Assembly: GCF_030814215.1 (NCBI RefSeq)
Contig: NZ_JAUSUT010000001.1
Location: forward strand, 620,001 to 684,000
Source of the DNA: Amycolatopsis thermophila
Lineage (GTDB): Bacteria; Actinomycetota; Actinomycetes; Mycobacteriales; Pseudonocardiaceae
Direction: 5' to 3'
DNA length: 64,000 nt
Both the position numbers and the translations under genes were made by a program. The notes under the pieces were generated by a model. That model saw only the letters and a program-made list of their open reading frames with translations, did no database searches and was not told where the DNA came from. This document shows, piece by piece, positions 52,580 through 62,512 of the stretch; positions within the stretch are counted from its first letter, which is position 1; every line of letters starts with the position of its first letter.

Positions 52580-53422
52580 GTGCGAGGAATCGTGGCGCTC
52601 CTGCTGGCGCTCGGGCTCGTGGCGTGCAACGCCCCGTCCGAGCCGGCACCGCCCGCACCCTCCCCGGCGGCGCCGCCGGTGACCACGACGACCGCGCCGC
52701 CGCCGTCCACGACCACCACCGCTCCCCCGGCCTGGACCGTCGGCGCGACCCCGCTGCCGCGCCGGGCCGACGGGTTCGGGCAGGTCCGGCCGACGCCGGA
52801 GGCGCTGCGCAACCGCAGTCTGCCGACGCCGGACTTCCTCCCGCCGCCCCCGGACGGCCGGTACGCCTCGGCCGTCGGCGCCGTCCCGCGGGACGTGCTC
52901 GCCCGCAGCACGTGGCAGTCCGCGTGCCCGGTCGCCGCGTCGGACCTGCGTTACGTGACGATGTCGTTCTGGGGCTTCGACGGCAAGGCGCACACCGGCG
53001 AGATGCTGCTCAACGCCTCGGTGGCGCAGGACGTGACGCGGGTGTTCGGGCAGCTGTTCGCCGCGCGGTTCCCGATCGAGGAAATGCGGATCACCTCGCC
53101 CGCCGAGCTGGACGCGCCGCCGACCGGGGACGGCAACAACACCAGCGCGTTCGTGTGCCGCCCGGTCCGCGGCCAGACGAACTGGTCGGCGCACGCCTAC
53201 GGCCTGGCGATCGACCTGAACCCGTTCTGCAACCCCTACACCAAGGGCGACCTGGTGCTGCCCGAACTGTCGTCCGCGTACCTGGACCGCTCGTGGGTGC
53301 GGCCGGGGATGGTCGAGGCCGGGGACGCGACCGTGCGTGCGTTCGCCGCGGTCGGCTGGGACTGGGGCGGCGCCTGGCGGGAACCCACGGACCGGATGCA
53401 CTTCACCGCCACCGGCGGGTAG
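52580..53422 (+). CDS. Lipoprotein, M15 (D-Ala-D-Ala carboxypeptidase-like) peptidase
   Basis: The 280-residue protein has a lipobox (LLALGLVACN, Cys16), then a Thr/Pro-rich linker of about 35 residues (TTTTAPPPSTTTTAPPAW) that spans the wall, and an M15-like domain with metal residues in SAHAYGLAIDLNPF (His-x6-Asp) and RMHFTATGG (late His). It should be anchored outside the membrane and cut peptidoglycan peptides. The family is common near mycothione reductase only by chance; mtr follows within 70 bases on the same strand. Start GTG 52580. Confidence 0.85.
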   Translation: MRGIVALLLALGLVACNAPSEPAPPAPSPAAPPVTTTTAPPPSTTTTAPPAWTVGATPLPRRADGFGQVRPTPEALRNRSLPTPDFLPPPPDGRYASAVGAVPRDVLARSTWQSACPVAASDLRYVTMSFWGFDGKAHTGEMLLNASVAQDVTRVFGQLFAARFPIEEMRITSPAELDAPPTGDGNNTSAFVCRPVRGQTNWSAHAYGLAIDLNPFCNPYTKGDLVLPELSSAYLDRSWVRPGMVEAGDATVRAFAAVGWDWGGAWREPTDRMHFTATGG

Positions 53423-53490
53423 GACGGGAACAAATCGCCGGTTCGGGCCGGTTGGACGACGTGAACGCGCAGCTGCTGGAGGTTGGTCAC

Positions 53491-54882
53491 GTGCCCCACT
53501 ACGACCTGGTGATCGTCGGAACCGGCTCGGGGAACTCGATCCTCGATCCCCGGTTCGCCGGATGGAAGACGGCGATCGTCGAGAAGGGCGTGTTCGGCGG
53601 CACCTGCCTCAACGTCGGCTGCATCCCGACCAAGATGTTCGTGCACGCCGCCGACGTCGCCGCGACGCCGTCGGTCTCGAGCCGGTTCGGCATCGACGAG
53701 ACGCTGGACGAGGTGCGCTGGCCGGACGTCCGCGACCGGATCTTCGGCCGGATCGACCCGATCGCCGAGGGCGGTCGCGAGTACCGGATCGGCCACGAGG
53801 ACAACGCCAACGTCACGGTGTACGAGGGCCAGGGCCGGTTCACCGGGCGCAAGGAACTGACCGTCTCGTTCCCGGACGGGCGGCCGGACGAGGTCGTCAC
53901 CGCGGACCGGTTCGTGCTCGCCGCAGGCGGCCGTCCGGTGGTGCCCGACCTGCCGGGGCTCGAGGACGTCGGCTACCACACGTCCGACACCGTGATGCGG
54001 CTCGAGACGCTGCCGTCGCGGCTGGTCATCGTCGGCAGCGGGTTCATCGCCGCCGAGTTCGCGCACGTCTTCACGTCGTTCGGCGTCGAGGTCACGCTGG
54101 TCGCCCGCTCCGGCGCGCTCCTGCGGAGCGAGGACTCCGACATCAGCAAGCGGTTCACCGAGCTGGCCGTGCAGCGGTTCGACGTCCGGCTCAACCGCAA
54201 GGCCGTGCGCGTGCGTCCGTCGGGTGCGGGTGTCGCGCTGGAGCTGGAGGGGCCACAGGGCGCCGAGACCGTGGAGGCGGACGAGCTGCTGCTCGCGATC
54301 GGGCGCCGGCCGAACTCCGATCTGCTCGACGTGGCCGCGACGGGCGTGACGACGACCGAGGACGGGCACGTGATCGTCGACGACCACCAGGAGACGGCGG
54401 TCGAGGGCATCTACGCGCTGGGCGACATCTCCTCGCCGTACGAGCTGAAGCACGTCGCCAACCACGAGGCGCGCGTGGTGCAGCACAACCTGCTGAACCC
54501 CGACTCCCCGATGACGGCCGACCACCGGTTCGTGCCGCACGCGGTGTTCACGTCGCCGCAGATCGCCTCGGTCGGGCTGACCGAGCAGGAGGCGCGCTCG
54601 CGGGGCGTGACGTACGTTTCGTCCACACAGGACTACGCGGGGATCGCCTACGGCTGGGCGATGGAGGACACCAGCGGGTTCGCGAAGCTGCTGGCCGACC
54701 CGGACACCGGGCAGCTGATCGGCGCGCACATCATCGGACCGCAGGCCTCGACCGTCATCCAGCCGCTGATCCAGGCGATGAGCTTCGGCCTCGACGCGAA
54801 GTCCATGGCGCGCGGGCAGTACTGGATCCACCCGGCGATGCCCGAGCTGATCGAGAACGCGCTGCTCAACCTGCCACTGTGA
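53491..54882 (+). CDS. mtr: Mycothione reductase
   Basis: The 463-residue protein is a class I disulfide reductase: VIVGTGSGNSILD (FAD), the redox pair Cys39/Cys44 in GGTCLNVGCIPTKMF, NADPH-binding VIVGSGFIAAEFAHVF, and the C-terminal HPAMPELIENALL with the catalytic His-Glu dyad. GTGSGNS and HPAMPELIE mark mycothione reductase rather than dihydrolipoamide dehydrogenase. It reduces mycothiol disulfide with NADPH. GGAGG lies nine bases before the GTG at 53491; an in-frame GTG at 53461 is possible but has less support. Matches Rv2855. Confidence 0.95.
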   Translation: MPHYDLVIVGTGSGNSILDPRFAGWKTAIVEKGVFGGTCLNVGCIPTKMFVHAADVAATPSVSSRFGIDETLDEVRWPDVRDRIFGRIDPIAEGGREYRIGHEDNANVTVYEGQGRFTGRKELTVSFPDGRPDEVVTADRFVLAAGGRPVVPDLPGLEDVGYHTSDTVMRLETLPSRLVIVGSGFIAAEFAHVFTSFGVEVTLVARSGALLRSEDSDISKRFTELAVQRFDVRLNRKAVRVRPSGAGVALELEGPQGAETVEADELLLAIGRRPNSDLLDVAATGVTTTEDGHVIVDDHQETAVEGIYALGDISSPYELKHVANHEARVVQHNLLNPDSPMTADHRFVPHAVFTSPQIASVGLTEQEARSRGVTYVSSTQDYAGIAYGWAMEDTSGFAKLLADPDTGQLIGAHIIGPQASTVIQPLIQAMSFGLDAKSMARGQYWIHPAMPELIENALLNLPL

Positions 54883-54979
54883 CGAGCGGCGCGGTCCGCT
54901 GCACGCGCGCCGCCGGGCCGCTGTGGGGAGCCCGGCGTGGCCGCGGCGGACTCCCCGGTACGGCAAGCCGCCGTCGCGG

Positions 54980-56194
54980 TCAGACGTAGCGTGGCCGGCC
55001 CGCGAAGAAGCCGAACACCATCTGCCCGACCACCACCGCGAGCAGCATCGCGAACGGCACGGTCCACCCGCCGGTCACGTCGTGCAGGAATCCGAACAGG
55101 AACGGGCCCACCGCGGCGAGCAGGTAGCCGATCCCCTGCGCCATGGCGGACAGCTTCGCCGTGTCCGCGCCCGTGCGGGCCCGCAACGCGATCGTCGTCA
55201 GCGCCAGCGAGAACACGGCCATCCCGATCCCCAGGAAGATCGACCACAGCAGCGGCGCGGCCCCCGGCGCGACCATCAGCCCGGTCACACCGGCGATCCC
55301 GAACACGCCGAGCAGCAGGATCCACCCGCTCTGGCTCCCGCTCTTCGCGGCCAGCGGTGGCACGATCAGGCTCACCGGCAGGCCCAGCAGCGACACCAGG
55401 CCGAGCAGCAGGCCCGCGTCGCCCCGGCTGACGCCGGCGTCCATCAGCACCTGCGGCAACCAGCCCATCACGATGTAGGCGAGACAGGCCTGCATGCCGA
55501 AGAAGACCGTCACGATCCACGCCAGCGGGCTGCGGAACAGCGAACGGCCCTCGGTCGCGTTCTGAGCCGACGTCACCGAGCCGGGGCGGGTGCGTGCGGC
55601 GGACAGCCACAGCACGAGCGCCAGCACGGAGAGCAGCGCCCAGCTGCCGAGCCCCGGGCGCCAGCCGCCGAACGCGCTGTCCAGCGGCGGCGTCAGCGCC
55701 GACCCGAGCGCACCCCCGGCCTGCAGCGCACCGGTGTACAGACCGGTCATCAGCCCGATCCGCGTCGCGAACGACTCCTTGACCACGACCGGGATCAGGA
55801 CGTTGGCGAGCGCGATCCCGGCGGTCCCGATGAGCGTGCCGCCGAGCACGACCAGCTGGCCGTCGAGCACCCGCAGCACCAGGCCACCGGAGAGCAGGGC
55901 GAGCGCGACTCCCACCGCCGCCGCGACGCCCAGCCGCCGCGCGACGACCGGCGCGGTCAGGCCGGCGAACGCGAAGCACAGGCCCGGAACCGTGGTCAGC
56001 GCCCCGGCCCACGTCGCGGACGCGCCCAGCGTGTCGCGCATCTCGTCGAGCACCGAGCCGACGCTGGTCACCGCCGGGCGCAGGTTCAGCGCCGCCAGCA
56101 GGACCGCCGCACCGAGCAGCCCGGTGCCGATGAGCACGCGGGGCGCGGGGGTTCGCGTCTTTTCCTGCACCGATGCCTCATCATTGACCGTCAC
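54980..56194 (-). CDS. MFS transporter, CynX/NimT type
   Basis: The 404-residue protein has 12 helices and the CynX/NimT pattern: LAALNLRPAVTSVGSVLDEM in the first helix, TGLYTGALQAGGALGSALTP, and AKLSAMAQGIGYLLAAVGPF. Members export or import small organic acids, cyanate or nitroimidazoles. It is divergent from the GntR regulator, with a FadR-type operator 7 bases upstream of its start, so it is likely repressed by that regulator. The GTG at 56194 is used; an ATG at 56215 would overlap the operator. Confidence 0.88.
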   Translation of the reverse strand: MTVNDEASVQEKTRTPAPRVLIGTGLLGAAVLLAALNLRPAVTSVGSVLDEMRDTLGASATWAGALTTVPGLCFAFAGLTAPVVARRLGVAAAVGVALALLSGGLVLRVLDGQLVVLGGTLIGTAGIALANVLIPVVVKESFATRIGLMTGLYTGALQAGGALGSALTPPLDSAFGGWRPGLGSWALLSVLALVLWLSAARTRPGSVTSAQNATEGRSLFRSPLAWIVTVFFGMQACLAYIVMGWLPQVLMDAGVSRGDAGLLLGLVSLLGLPVSLIVPPLAAKSGSQSGWILLLGVFGIAGVTGLMVAPGAAPLLWSIFLGIGMAVFSLALTTIALRARTGADTAKLSAMAQGIGYLLAAVGPFLFGFLHDVTGGWTVPFAMLLAVVVGQMVFGFFAGRPRYV

Positions 56195-56200
56195 ACAGGC

Positions 56201-56211
56201 TAGTATGACAA
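56201..56211. promoter_or_regulatory. FadR-type GntR operator
   Basis: TAGTATGACAA fits TNGTNNNACNA, the consensus for FadR-subfamily GntR regulators, on both strands. It lies between the divergent MFS and GntR genes. Confidence 0.6.
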
Positions 56212-56242
56212 ACATAGGATGATCGGGTGAAGGGACTATCCG

Positions 56243-56911
56243 GTGCCACTTGCCACCACTCGCCGGACCGGCCTCGTCGACCAGGTGATCGGACAGCTCA
56301 GGGACGCCATCGCGGAGGGCGAATGGCCGATCGGGCAGCGGATACCCACTGAGGCGGCGCTCGCCGAGAGCCTCGGCGTCGGGCGCAACACCGTGCGCGA
56401 GGCCGTACGCGCGCTCGCGCACGGCGGTCTGCTCGAAGTCCGCCAGGGCGACGGCACGTACGTGCGCGCCACGAGCGAGGTGTCCGGCGCGATCCGCCGG
56501 TTGTGCGGGTCGGAGCTGCGCGAGGTGCTGGGCGTGCGCCGGGCGCTCGAGGTGGAGGCGGCGCGCCTGGCGGCGACCGTTCGCACCGACGAAGAGGTGG
56601 CGACGATCAGGGAACTGCTGGACCGGCGCGACGCGGCCTACCGCGACGAGGATCTGGCGACCTACGTGCGGGCGGACACCGAGTTCCACCTGGCGGTCGT
56701 CCGGGCCGCGCACAACGCCCTGCTGACCGAGCTCTACCGCGGGATCCTGGAGGCCGTGACGGCGAGCGTCGCGGCCACGACGGACACCCGCCTGCCGGAG
56801 ACCGAGGCGATCGGCCACCGCGGCCTGCTGGAGGCGATCGAGGCCCGCGACACCGAGCGAGCCATGGCCGAGGCTGCGGGCTTCCTGGACGACCTCATCG
56901 ACGAGACCTGA
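56243..56911 (+). CDS. FadR-subfamily GntR transcriptional regulator
   Basis: The 222-residue protein has an N-terminal winged helix (QRIPTEAALAESLGVGRNTV, REAVRALAHGGLLEVRQGDG) and an all-helical FCD effector domain with metal-type residues (YVRADTEFHLAVVRAAHN, with Asp and His; later AIGHRGLLEAIEARD). It binds a small acid and controls the MFS gene. AAGGGA lies eight bases before the GTG at 56243. Its last base is 15 before the end of the convergent map gene. Confidence 0.9.
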   Translation: MPLATTRRTGLVDQVIGQLRDAIAEGEWPIGQRIPTEAALAESLGVGRNTVREAVRALAHGGLLEVRQGDGTYVRATSEVSGAIRRLCGSELREVLGVRRALEVEAARLAATVRTDEEVATIRELLDRRDAAYRDEDLATYVRADTEFHLAVVRAAHNALLTELYRGILEAVTASVAATTDTRLPETEAIGHRGLLEAIEARDTERAMAEAAGFLDDLIDET

Positions 56912-56926
56912 CCCGCCGCGGGCACG

Positions 56927-57784
56927 TCAGGGCAGCGTCAGGATCTCCGCGCCGTCGGCGGTCACCACCAGCGTGTGCTCGAACTGGGCGGTCCAGCTCT
57001 TGTCCTTGGTGGTGACGGTCCAGTCGTCGTCCCAGATGTCGTAGTCGATCGAGCCCAGGGTGATCATCGGCTCGATCGTGAAGGTCATGCCCTCCTCGAT
57101 GACCGTCGTCACGGACGGGTCCTCGTAGTGCAGCACCGTCGGCGCCGTGTGGAAGGACGGGCCGACGCCGTGGCCGGTGAAGTCGCGCACCACGCCGTAG
57201 CCGAACCGCTTCGCGTAGGACTCGATCACGCGGCCGATCACGTTCAGCTGCCGTCCGGGGCGCACGGCCTTGATCGCCCGCATCGTCGCCTCGTGGGTGC
57301 GCTCCACCAGCAGCCGCACCTCCTCCGACACGTCACCCGCGCAGAACGTCGCGTTCGTGTCGCCGTGCACACCGCCGATGAAGGCCGTCACGTCGATGTT
57401 GCAGATGTCGCCGTCCTCGATCACCGTCGAGTCCGGGATGCCGTGGCAGATGACCTCGTTCAGCGACGTGCAGCACGACTTCGGGAAGCCGCGGTAACCC
57501 AGCGTCGAGGGGTAGGCGTGGTGGTCGAGCAGGAACTCGTGCACCACCTTGTCGACGTCGTCGGTGGTGTTGCCGGGCTTGACGGCTTTGCCGCCCTCCT
57601 CCAGCGCCTGCGCGGCGATCCGGCTCGCCACGCGCATGGCCTCGATGACCTCCGGCGTGCGGACCCCGTTGCCGTTGTCCCGCTTCGGCGCCGGCTTGTC
57701 CACGTATTCGGGACGCGGGATGCTGGCGGGCACGGGGCGGCGCGGCGTCTGGACGCCAGGGGTCAACGGAGCGCGGTGGGACAT
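56927..57784 (-). CDS. map: Methionine aminopeptidase, MapB type
   Basis: The 285-residue enzyme has the type Ic N-terminal extension with PxxPxxP-like residues ([20 protein letters not shown]), then the pita-bread domain with metal ligands in [33 protein letters not shown] and QFEHTLVV. It removes the N-terminal Met from new proteins. The proline-rich extension matches mycobacterial MapB (Rv2861c) and may bind the ribosome. Start ATG 57784. Confidence 0.95.
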   Translation of the reverse strand: MSHRAPLTPGVQTPRRPVPASIPRPEYVDKPAPKRDNGNGVRTPEVIEAMRVASRIAAQALEEGGKAVKPGNTTDDVDKVVHEFLLDHHAYPSTLGYRGFPKSCCTSLNEVICHGIPDSTVIEDGDICNIDVTAFIGGVHGDTNATFCAGDVSEEVRLLVERTHEATMRAIKAVRPGRQLNVIGRVIESYAKRFGYGVVRDFTGHGVGPSFHTAPTVLHYEDPSVTTVIEEGMTFTIEPMITLGSIDYDIWDDDWTVTTKDKSWTAQFEHTLVVTADGAEILTLP

Positions 57785-57829
57785 GGCTCCACCCTACGAC
57801 GCGCGCGCGGACCGCGGCCGTGAGCCCGG

Positions 57830-58690
57830 TCAGAACAGCACGGTCGCGTACCGGCCGACCTGGTTGAACCCGATCCGCCGGTACGCCGCCAGTGCGGGGC
57901 TGTTGAAGCTGTTCACGTAGAGGCTGGCCGTGCGGCCCAGACCGTTGACCAGATGGCTCACCACGGCCGCGGTACCCGTCGTGCCGAGCCCGTGCCCGCG
58001 GCGGTCCGGCCGCACCCACACGCCCTGGATCTGGCCGACGCTGCGGGACAGCGCCCCGATCTCGGCCTTGAACACGACCTCGCCGTTCTCGAACCGGGCG
58101 AACGCGCGCCCGCCGGCGATCAGCTCCGCGACGCGGGCGCGGTAGCTGGCGCCGCCGTCCCCGGCGCGCGGGTCGACGCCGACCTCCTCGATGAACATCG
58201 CGATCGCGGCCGGCAGGTACCGTTCGAGCTCGTCCGGCCGGACCGGGCGCACCATCGGGTCGGGCCGGACGGACGGCTGCGCTTCCATCGCCATCAGCGG
58301 CTGGTCGTCGCGGACCTCGCGGGCCGGGCCCCACTCGCCCGCCAGCTCGTCCCACAGCCCGAGGACCTGCTCCGCCGGGCCCACCAGTGACGAGCAGACC
58401 CGCTGCTTGCGCAGGGCGCGGTCGGCGAACGACCGCAGCGCCGCCGCGTTGCCGCGCAACGGGATCAGGTTCGGGCCGGAGAAGCACAGCCCGGGCAGGC
58501 GCCCGCCGCGGGAACCGCGGTAGTCGGCCGCCCACAGCTCACCGCCGAGCCGCCACGGGTCCAGACCCGCCACCTCGACGCGCGCGCTGACCATGCAGCT
58601 GGCCACCGGGTCCGCCGCGAGCACGGCGCGGACCACGGGATGATCCCGATCACTGAGCAGCCGTGCACCGGCAAGCCGCAACACATCCAC
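57830..58690 (-). CDS. GNAT-family acetyltransferase (Rv2867c-like)
   Basis: The 286-residue protein has a DUF4081-type N-terminal domain (LAADPVASCMVSARVEVAGL, RLPGLCFSGPNLIPLRGN) and a C-terminal GNAT domain with the acetyl-CoA loop VWVRPDRRGHGLGTTGTAAV and ASLYVNSFNSPALAAYRRIG. Rv2867c, its likely M. tuberculosis equivalent, lies next to ispG there, as here. The substrate is unknown. Start GTG 58690; it sits between map and the glyoxalase/AraC pair. Confidence 0.85.
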   Translation of the reverse strand: MDVLRLAGARLLSDRDHPVVRAVLAADPVASCMVSARVEVAGLDPWRLGGELWAADYRGSRGGRLPGLCFSGPNLIPLRGNAAALRSFADRALRKQRVCSSLVGPAEQVLGLWDELAGEWGPAREVRDDQPLMAMEAQPSVRPDPMVRPVRPDELERYLPAAIAMFIEEVGVDPRAGDGGASYRARVAELIAGGRAFARFENGEVVFKAEIGALSRSVGQIQGVWVRPDRRGHGLGTTGTAAVVSHLVNGLGRTASLYVNSFNSPALAAYRRIGFNQVGRYATVLF

Positions 58691-58732
58691 CAGATTGCCA
58701 GATGGAGTGGTGGAACGGGAAATCGTGGGCGA

Positions 58733-59128
58733 TCAAGCAGCCCCTCGATAGGTCCCGAAGGTCCACAGGTTGCCCTCGGGATCGCGGGCGGTGAAGGTGT
58801 GCGAGCCGAAGTCGGTGTCGTGCGGGGGCGCGACGACCTCGGCGCCGGCGGCGCGGACGCGCTCGTGGATCTCGTCTACGTGATCAGTGACGACGTAGGC
58901 CGAGCCGGCGTTCTTCGCGTCGCCGTGGACGCCGTCGACGCGGCTGGTGCTGCCGAACATGAAGCCGCCGCCTTCGGGCCAGCGCAGCTCGCCGTGCACG
59001 ATCTGCCCGTCCTCGCCGGGTACGACGAGCGCCTCGCGGAAGCCGAACACCTCGGTGAGGAACGTCAGCGCGGCGCGGGCGTCGTCGTAGCGGAAGGCGG
59101 GCCAGACGGTGGGTGGGTTCTCGGTCAT
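58733..59128 (-). CDS. Glyoxalase/bleomycin-resistance-fold (VOC) protein
   Basis: The 131-residue protein has two beta-alpha-beta-beta-beta halves: VWPAFRYDDARAALTFLTEV, GEDGQIVHGELRWPEGGGFM, and SHTFTARDPEGNLWTFGTYR at the end, the usual VOC fold with RDPEGNLW. Members bind metal and isomerise or bind small molecules. The substrate is unknown. The start ATG at 59128 is five bases after the AraC-type stop on the same strand, so the regulator and this gene form one unit, a common arrangement. Confidence 0.88.
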   Translation of the reverse strand: MTENPPTVWPAFRYDDARAALTFLTEVFGFREALVVPGEDGQIVHGELRWPEGGGFMFGSTSRVDGVHGDAKNAGSAYVVTDHVDEIHERVRAAGAEVVAPPHDTDFGSHTFTARDPEGNLWTFGTYRGAA

Positions 59129-59133
59129 GCTCG

Positions 59134-59967
59134 TCAGTCTGTGCCCGCGGCGGTGCCCGGGTCTTGGAGGAATGGGAGCTCCTCGGCGATCCAGGTGCGC
59201 GGCGAGCAGCCGGCGAGGGCGCGCCACTCGTTGGACAGGTGGGCCTGGTCGTAGAAGCCGCAGTCGGCGGCGAGGGTGGCCAGCGCGGTCGGGGCCCGCC
59301 GCAACCGGTCGGCAGCGCGCTCGAACCGCAGCACGCGGGCGGCCTGCTTGGGCGACAGGCCCAGCTCGCGGCGGAAGCGCTCGGCGAACTGGCGCCGGCT
59401 CCAGCCGATCTCGCGGGCGAGCGCCTCGACGCGGACCAGACCACCGGACCGGGCCAGGCGGCGCCAGGCCCAGGTGACCTCGCGGGACGGTTCGTGGTCG
59501 GCCAGCCCGCGGCGGAAGACGTCGTCCAGGACGGCGAACCGGTCGTCCCAAGTCGGTGATTCGGCGAGGCGTTCCGGGAGCTGGGCCGGGCCCAGCTCGG
59601 CGAGATCGACGACGTAGCCGGACAACTCGGCGGTGGGGACACCGAAGAGTGCGGGCACCCCGAGCGGGTCGATCTCGACCTGGACGCCGGACTGGAACTC
59701 CTCCTGCGCGATGAGGGCGGGCGCGGTGTGCAGGCCGCCGAGCGCGGCCGGCAGGCGCGCCGGGGACTGCCCCAGGGGCATTCCGGTGAACCGGATCGGC
59801 TCGGCGAGGCTGATGGCGAGTGTGACGTGGCGCGAGGGCAACCCGCGGTGGGTGGCGAGGGGCAGACCGTGCTGGGTGTAGCCGACGTACCGCGCGATCA
59901 GCCGCCGCAACTGCGGATGCGGCTCACGGACGGCCCACTCCGCGCCGGACACGGTCAGAGCCCGCAA
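59134..59967 (-). CDS. AraC-family transcriptional regulator
   Basis: The 277-residue protein has an N-terminal ligand-binding part (PSRHVTLAISLAEPIRFTGM) and a C-terminal AraC DNA-binding domain with two helix-turn-helix units (RVEALAREIGWSRRQFAERF, RRELGLSPKQAARVLRFERA, CGFYDQAHLSNEWRALAGCS). It probably activates the glyoxalase-like gene that starts five bases downstream. The first codon is TTG at 59967; the GTG at 59952 gives five fewer residues and is as likely. Confidence 0.88.
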   Translation of the reverse strand: MRALTVSGAEWAVREPHPQLRRLIARYVGYTQHGLPLATHRGLPSRHVTLAISLAEPIRFTGMPLGQSPARLPAALGGLHTAPALIAQEEFQSGVQVEIDPLGVPALFGVPTAELSGYVVDLAELGPAQLPERLAESPTWDDRFAVLDDVFRRGLADHEPSREVTWAWRRLARSGGLVRVEALAREIGWSRRQFAERFRRELGLSPKQAARVLRFERAADRLRRAPTALATLAADCGFYDQAHLSNEWRALAGCSPRTWIAEELPFLQDPGTAAGTD

Positions 59968-60003
59968 CCGTTCGCGGAACCGGCGAACACGGTGCTCATC
60001 GGC

Positions 60004-61155
60004 CTAGCTCACCGTGACAACCGGCTGGCCGCTTCCTTCCGCGTCACCCGACTCCTCGGCGATGCGCATCGCCTCTTCGATCAGCGTTTCGACGATCTGG
60101 TGCTCCGGCACGGTCTTGATGACCTGGCCCTTGACGAAGATCTGCCCCTTGCCGTTGCCGCTCGCCACGCCGAGGTCGGCCTCGCGCGCCTCGCCGGGGC
60201 CGTTCACCACGCAGCCCATCACCGCGACGCGCAGCGGGACCTCCATGCCCTCCAGGCCCGCGGTGACCTCGTCGGCGAGCTTGTAGACGTCGACCTGCGC
60301 CCGGCCGCACGACGGGCACGACACGATCTCCAGCTTGCGCGGCCGCAGGTTCAGCGACTGCAGGATCTGCTGCCCGACCTTGACCTCTTCGACGGGCGGC
60401 GCGGACAGCGACACGCGGATGGTGTCGCCGATGCCCTGCCGCAGCAGCGCGCCGAACGCGACCGCCGACTTGATCGTGCCCTGGAACGCCGGGCCCGCCT
60501 CGGTCACACCCAGGTGCAGGGGGTAGTCGCACTGCTCGGCCAGGAGCTCGTACGCCCGCACCATGATCACCGGGTCGTTGTGCTTGACCGAGATCTTGAT
60601 GTCGTGGAAGTCGTGCTCGGCGAACAGCGACGCCTCCCACAGCGCGGACTCCGCCAGCGCCTCCGGCGTCGCCTTGCCGTACTTCTTCAGCAGCCGCGGG
60701 TCGAGCGAGCCGGCGTTGACGCCGATCCGGATCGGGGTGCCGTGGTCCTTCGCCGCCTGGGCGATCTCCTTGACCTTGTCGTCGAACTTCTTGATGTTGC
60801 CCGGGTTCACCCGCACCGCGGCGCAGCCGGCCTCGATCGCGGCGAACACGTACTTGGGCTGGAAGTGGATGTCGGCGATGACCGGGATCTGCGACTTCTG
60901 CGCGATCGCGGGCAGCGCGGCCGCGTCGTCGGCCGACGGGCACGCCACGCGGACGATGTCGCATCCGGCCGCGGTCAGCTCGGCGATCTGCTGCAGCGTG
61001 GCGTTCACGTCCGCGGTCAGGGTGGTGGTCATGGACTGAACCGAGATCGGGTGCTCACTGCCGACCCCGACCGATCCCACCATGAGTTGACGCGTCTTGC
61101 GGCGCTCGGCGAGCACCGGGGGCGGGAGGGCGGGCATACCAAGCTCGACGCTCAT
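60004..61155 (-). CDS. ispG: 4-Hydroxy-3-methylbut-2-en-1-yl diphosphate synthase
   Basis: The 383-residue protein has the TIM-barrel half ([20 protein letters not shown]) and the ferredoxin-like half with the three 4Fe-4S cysteines Cys280 and Cys283 (SCPSCGR) and Cys315, plus Glu322 (CVVNGPGEA), the fourth ligand in GcpE. It converts MEcPP to HMBPP, the second-last step of the MEP route, using reduced ferredoxin or flavodoxin. AGAGGA lies before the ATG at 61155. It is 126 bases downstream of rip1 in the same direction, matching the Rv2870c-Rv2869c-Rv2868c order. Confidence 0.97.
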   Translation of the reverse strand: MSVELGMPALPPPVLAERRKTRQLMVGSVGVGSEHPISVQSMTTTLTADVNATLQQIAELTAAGCDIVRVACPSADDAAALPAIAQKSQIPVIADIHFQPKYVFAAIEAGCAAVRVNPGNIKKFDDKVKEIAQAAKDHGTPIRIGVNAGSLDPRLLKKYGKATPEALAESALWEASLFAEHDFHDIKISVKHNDPVIMVRAYELLAEQCDYPLHLGVTEAGPAFQGTIKSAVAFGALLRQGIGDTIRVSLSAPPVEEVKVGQQILQSLNLRPRKLEIVSCPSCGRAQVDVYKLADEVTAGLEGMEVPLRVAVMGCVVNGPGEAREADLGVASGNGKGQIFVKGQVIKTVPEHQIVETLIEEAMRIAEESGDAEGSGQPVVTVS

Positions 61156-61281
61156 CGAATCCTCTGCGGCGTGAGACGGGCTGCTGACAAGACCAGCTTA
61201 CCCACAGGCCGGGCCGCCCACGGTGGCGCCCGGCCGGAGCCGGTGTCCCCGGTCGCCGCCCTGACCTGCCCAAACGCCGGG

Positions 61282-62508
61282 TTATTGCAGCCTGATCGGG
61301 TTGACGATGTCCGCCGTGACGGTGAGCAGTGTTACGGCACCGCCGATCAGCACCAGCACCACGGTGACCGCGGAGAGCTTCGAGTAGTCGACCGGGCCAC
61401 CGGCCGCCTTGCCACGCAGCTTGCGCACCCAGTCGCGCACCCGCTCGTACCAGACGATCGCGATGTGGCCGCCGTCCAGCGGCAGCAGCGGCAGCAGGTT
61501 GAACACGCCGACGAAGAAGTTCAGGCTCGCCAGCAGCAGCAGGAACAGCGACCACAGCCCCTGCTCGACGGCCTCACCGCCGATCCGGCTCGCGCCGACC
61601 ACGCTGACCGGCGTGTTCGGGTCGCGCTCGCCGCCGAAGATCGACGACACCACGGCCGGGATGCGCTCGGGGAACTCCAGCAGCCGCTGCCAGGTCTGCA
61701 CGAACATGTCGCCGGTGAAGGTGGCCGCGCCGCCGACGGCGGTGACCGCGTTGTACTGCAGCGTGCTCGGGAAGGTGACACCGATCGAACCCACCGAGAC
61801 GATCTTCTGCGGGGCGTTCGGGTTGGCCGGATCGGTGACCGGACGGTCGACCCGCACCACGTCGACGGTCAGCGGCACGATCTGCCCGTTGCGCTCGACC
61901 TCGAAGCGGGTCGGGCCGGACAGGCCCTGGATGAGCGCGGTGACGTCGGCGTAGGTCTCGGTGCGCGTGCCGTTGACCGACACGATCTCGTCGCCCGGCT
62001 GGATCCCGCCCGTCTTCGCGGGAGCGGCGTCGCCCGGCCGGCAGACGGGATTGGCGAACTCCTGGTCGGTCTGCGCGCTGCGCACGCAGTCGGCGACCTG
62101 GGAGATCTCCGGCTTGCCGACGACCGCGTTGGGCAGGCCCATCGTGGTGGCCATCAGGTAGAGCACGACGAAACCGAGGATGAAGTGGGTGACCGACCCG
62201 GCGGCCAGCACGACGGTGCGCTTCCACGTCTTGAACCGCCACATCGCGCGCGGCGCCTCGTCCGGGGTCACCTCGTCGAGCGCGGTCATGCCGGCGATGT
62301 CGCAGAACCCGCCGAGCGGGATCCACTTCAGGCCGTACTCGGTCTCGCCGCGTCGGAAGGAGAAGACCTTCGGGCCGAACCCGATGAAGTAGCGGCGAAC
62401 CTTCATGCCGAACGCCTTGGCGGTGAGCATGTGCCCCGCCTCGTGCAGCGCGACGGACACGCAGATGCCCAGCGCGAACAGCACGACTCCGAAAATGTAG
62501 GCGAGCAC
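61282..62508 (-). CDS. rip1: Site-2 intramembrane metalloprotease (RseP/Rip1 family)
   Basis: The 408-residue membrane protein has the zinc motif HEAGH (His22, Glu23, His26) in its first helix, a PDZ domain (GGIQPGDEIVSVNGTRTETY), and the second catalytic segment LLPLLPLDGGHIAIVWYERV with the third ligand Asp. It cuts membrane anti-sigma factors and regulates envelope responses; Rip1 (Rv2869c) cuts anti-SigK/L/M. The GTG at 62508 is four bases after the dxr stop, so dxr and rip1 are cotranslated. Confidence 0.95.
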   Translation of the reverse strand: MLAYIFGVVLFALGICVSVALHEAGHMLTAKAFGMKVRRYFIGFGPKVFSFRRGETEYGLKWIPLGGFCDIAGMTALDEVTPDEAPRAMWRFKTWKRTVVLAAGSVTHFILGFVVLYLMATTMGLPNAVVGKPEISQVADCVRSAQTDQEFANPVCRPGDAAPAKTGGIQPGDEIVSVNGTRTETYADVTALIQGLSGPTRFEVERNGQIVPLTVDVVRVDRPVTDPANPNAPQKIVSVGSIGVTFPSTLQYNAVTAVGGAATFTGDMFVQTWQRLLEFPERIPAVVSSIFGGERDPNTPVSVVGASRIGGEAVEQGLWSLFLLLLASLNFFVGVFNLLPLLPLDGGHIAIVWYERVRDWVRKLRGKAAGGPVDYSKLSAVTVVLVLIGGAVTLLTVTADIVNPIRLQ

Positions 62509-62512
62509 CCCG

